From Bacteroidota bacterium (GTDB lineage Bacteria; Bacteroidota; Bacteroidia; Cytophagales; Cyclobacteriaceae), in contig JAEWLI010000104.1 in assembly GCA_023393375.1 (NCBI GenBank), forward strand, positions 1 to 25,783: DNA of 25,783 bases, read 5' to 3'. Below the pieces are notes generated by a model. The model was not told the origin of the DNA, did no database searches, and saw only the letters and a program-made list of their open reading frames with translations. Each line of letters opens with the position of its first letter. Positions within the stretch are counted from its first letter, which is position 1. The position numbers and the translations under genes were made by a program. Positions 24,832-25,783 of the stretch are shown here, in pieces.

Positions 24832-25554
24832 TTAAGTCTTGTTTTCCCAAGGAAATTGATTCCTATTGGTTTGAATATTTAAAAACTTACACAATGTGGA
24901 GAAATCTGATTGATTTGCAACATTTACTTCAATAAAATCATCTGGACGCTTTTGAAAATACTCTCTAACCGATTGATTATGCTCTAAGTACATTTTTTTA
25001 TATGCAGTCTCATCATATAATGGGATTTGAGGATAGCCCCAGAAATATTTTGAATTATCCATTATATATCCTTTGTAACGATACAAAGCATTTTTTTTAT
25101 CTTCTTCATCTGGAGTTCTTGATTTATCACTTGAAAAAAGCTTCGTATGAAACCTCACCAAAGAATCATACCATTGTTCGGCGTTATCCCTTACGGTAAG
25201 AATAAATTTCGAATTTGGGAATTCTTTGTCCAATACTTTATATAAACCAGGATACATAAAAGGAACATCTTGAAAAGCATCAGCAGTATGACAATATTTT
25301 ATAATCCTCTCCGCCCGTTTATATATTGCCCAATCTTCTCCCAACACTTCAGCAACAGCTTGATTCCCCAAGGTTAGACCAGAAACTTTTAGAAATTCAC
25401 CTATCGAAGTAGTACCAGTTTTATTAAATCCAACACAGAAAATTTTGTCGTAGGTTTTATTAACTTTAAAAATGTCAGATTCCTTTTTGACTGGTTTATC
25501 AAAAACTCTATGAATTTTTATTTCAAATCGGAAAAAAGGTATTTTTACATTCAT
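24832..25554 (-). CDS. Sulfotransferase-family protein (PAPS-type)
   Basis: This protein has 240 residues from the ATG at 25554. A longer frame to 25611 reads through a repeat-like intergenic sequence and is not preferred. KIFCVGFNKTGTTSIGEFL (37-55) is the 5'-phosphosulfate-binding loop of sulfotransferases. SKFILTVRDNAEQWYDSL (115-132), with Arg122 and Ser131, matches the 3'-phosphate-binding segment. The protein resembles the Sulfotransfer_4-like group. It would transfer sulfate from PAPS to a hydroxyl, here plausibly of the surface glycan or its lipid carrier, in the cytoplasm. Some members of the group have no proven sulfotransferase activity, so the chemistry is inferred. It is 56 nt upstream of the aminotransferase gene. 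Confidence 0.85.
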   Translation of the reverse strand: MNVKIPFFRFEIKIHRVFDKPVKKESDIFKVNKTYDKIFCVGFNKTGTTSIGEFLKVSGLTLGNQAVAEVLGEDWAIYKRAERIIKYCHTADAFQDVPFMYPGLYKVLDKEFPNSKFILTVRDNAEQWYDSLVRFHTKLFSSDKSRTPDEEDKKNALYRYKGYIMDNSKYFWGYPQIPLYDETAYKKMYLEHNQSVREYFQKRPDDFIEVNVANQSDFSTLCKFLNIQTNRNQFPWENKT

Positions 25555-25570
25555 GGTATTTCCATTATGC

Positions 25571-25783
25571 CTATCTCCAGCTCCCCTCCAACTCCAAAGG
25601 AGGCCACACATCTCTTTTGGAAGTTACTTGGAATGATTTAACATTCTGTAATTTGGCTATAGGTTTATAATTAATCCTCTCAGATAGATTTAAGGTTATT
25701 AAGTAAATCCCCTTGGATAGATTTATTCGTTTCAGATTCAAGTTTAAGTTGACAATTGCCCGCTCTGAGTTTCTCTCTATAAT
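25571..25783 (-). other. Unresolved right edge: possible 3' end of another - strand gene
   Basis: Two - strand frames stay open to the window edge. One ends at a TAG at 25571-25573 after 70 codons and contains NLSKGIYLITLNLSE, which recalls C-terminal sorting domains of the type IX secretion system. The other ends at a TGA at 25680-25682 after 33 codons and contains REKLRAGNCQLKLESETNKS, which also looks protein-like. At most one can be real. Neither can be decided without the upstream sequence. Confidence 0.3.
25575..25605. repeat. Short intergenic GGAG/CTCC-rich repeat-like element
   Basis: A purine/pyrimidine-biased stretch of CTCC and GGAG words (CTCCAGCTCCCCTCC then AACTCCAAAGGAGG) stands out against the AT-rich surroundings. 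It looks like the short intergenic repeats common in Bacteroidota genomes. Only one copy is in the window, so its repeat nature is not proven here. Confidence 0.35.

Noticed and set aside
25555..25611. N-terminal extension of the sulfotransferase-like gene
   Set aside because: The extra 19 codons lie in the CTCC/GGAG repeat-like sequence and have no match to the family start.

Overview
The window looks like part of a surface-polysaccharide (O-antigen, capsule or exopolysaccharide) biosynthesis locus from a member of the Bacteroidota, possibly the Chitinophagales or Sphingobacteriales. This rests on the AT-rich sequence, the near absence of Shine-Dalgarno motifs, the type of glycosyltransferases present, and the intergenic repeats, whose spurious translation gives peptides such as 'VILSAAKDLL'. 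No rRNA, tRNA, CRISPR array or transposase gene was seen, so the taxon assignment is an inference.

Layout. A small unknown gene on the + strand (9-407) ends at a strong intrinsic terminator (442-478). All the other genes are on the - strand, so the cluster is transcribed from right to left. Reading in transcription order from the right edge: a possible 3' end of another gene; a sulfotransferase-like gene (24832-25554); a PLP-dependent sugar aminotransferase with a NeuD/PglD-type acyltransferase (22995-24775); a tightly packed run of seven glycosyltransferase genes, including a DUF616/TOD1-type one (16677-22998); a GT4 gene (15454-16632); an FkbM methyltransferase, a GT2 and a hexapeptide acyltransferase (12847-15327); a wecB-type UDP-GlcNAc 2-epimerase (11685-12776); two GT4 genes, a second FkbM methyltransferase and two more glycosyltransferases (6069-11680); then, after a repeat array, a four-gene block (1038-5455) with two glycosyltransferases, a Wzy-like membrane polymerase and a class I methyltransferase, followed by a second array of the same repeats.

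How the genes fit together. The epimerase would supply UDP-ManNAc. The aminotransferase and acyltransferase would make an N-acylated amino-deoxy sugar nucleotide. Up to fifteen glycosyltransferases would build and decorate the repeat unit, and methyl, acyl and possibly sulfo groups would be added. The multi-pass membrane protein would polymerise the units. No flippase, initiating phosphoglycosyltransferase, chain-length regulator or 4,6-dehydratase is present, so the locus must extend beyond the window. Many genes overlap by 1-20 nt (ATGA and TAATG junctions), which suggests translational coupling within long transcripts.

The most interesting features are signs of variability. Two different octanucleotide tandem repeats lie inside the interdomain linkers of two GT4 genes. 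A G8 tract lies in the polymerase gene and an A10 tract near the 5' end of the methyltransferase gene. Two arrays of the same intergenic repeat, in the same orientation, bracket the four-gene block, and one repeat copy has become the C-terminal tail of a glycosyltransferase. These are hypotheses about phase variation and modular exchange, not demonstrated functions.
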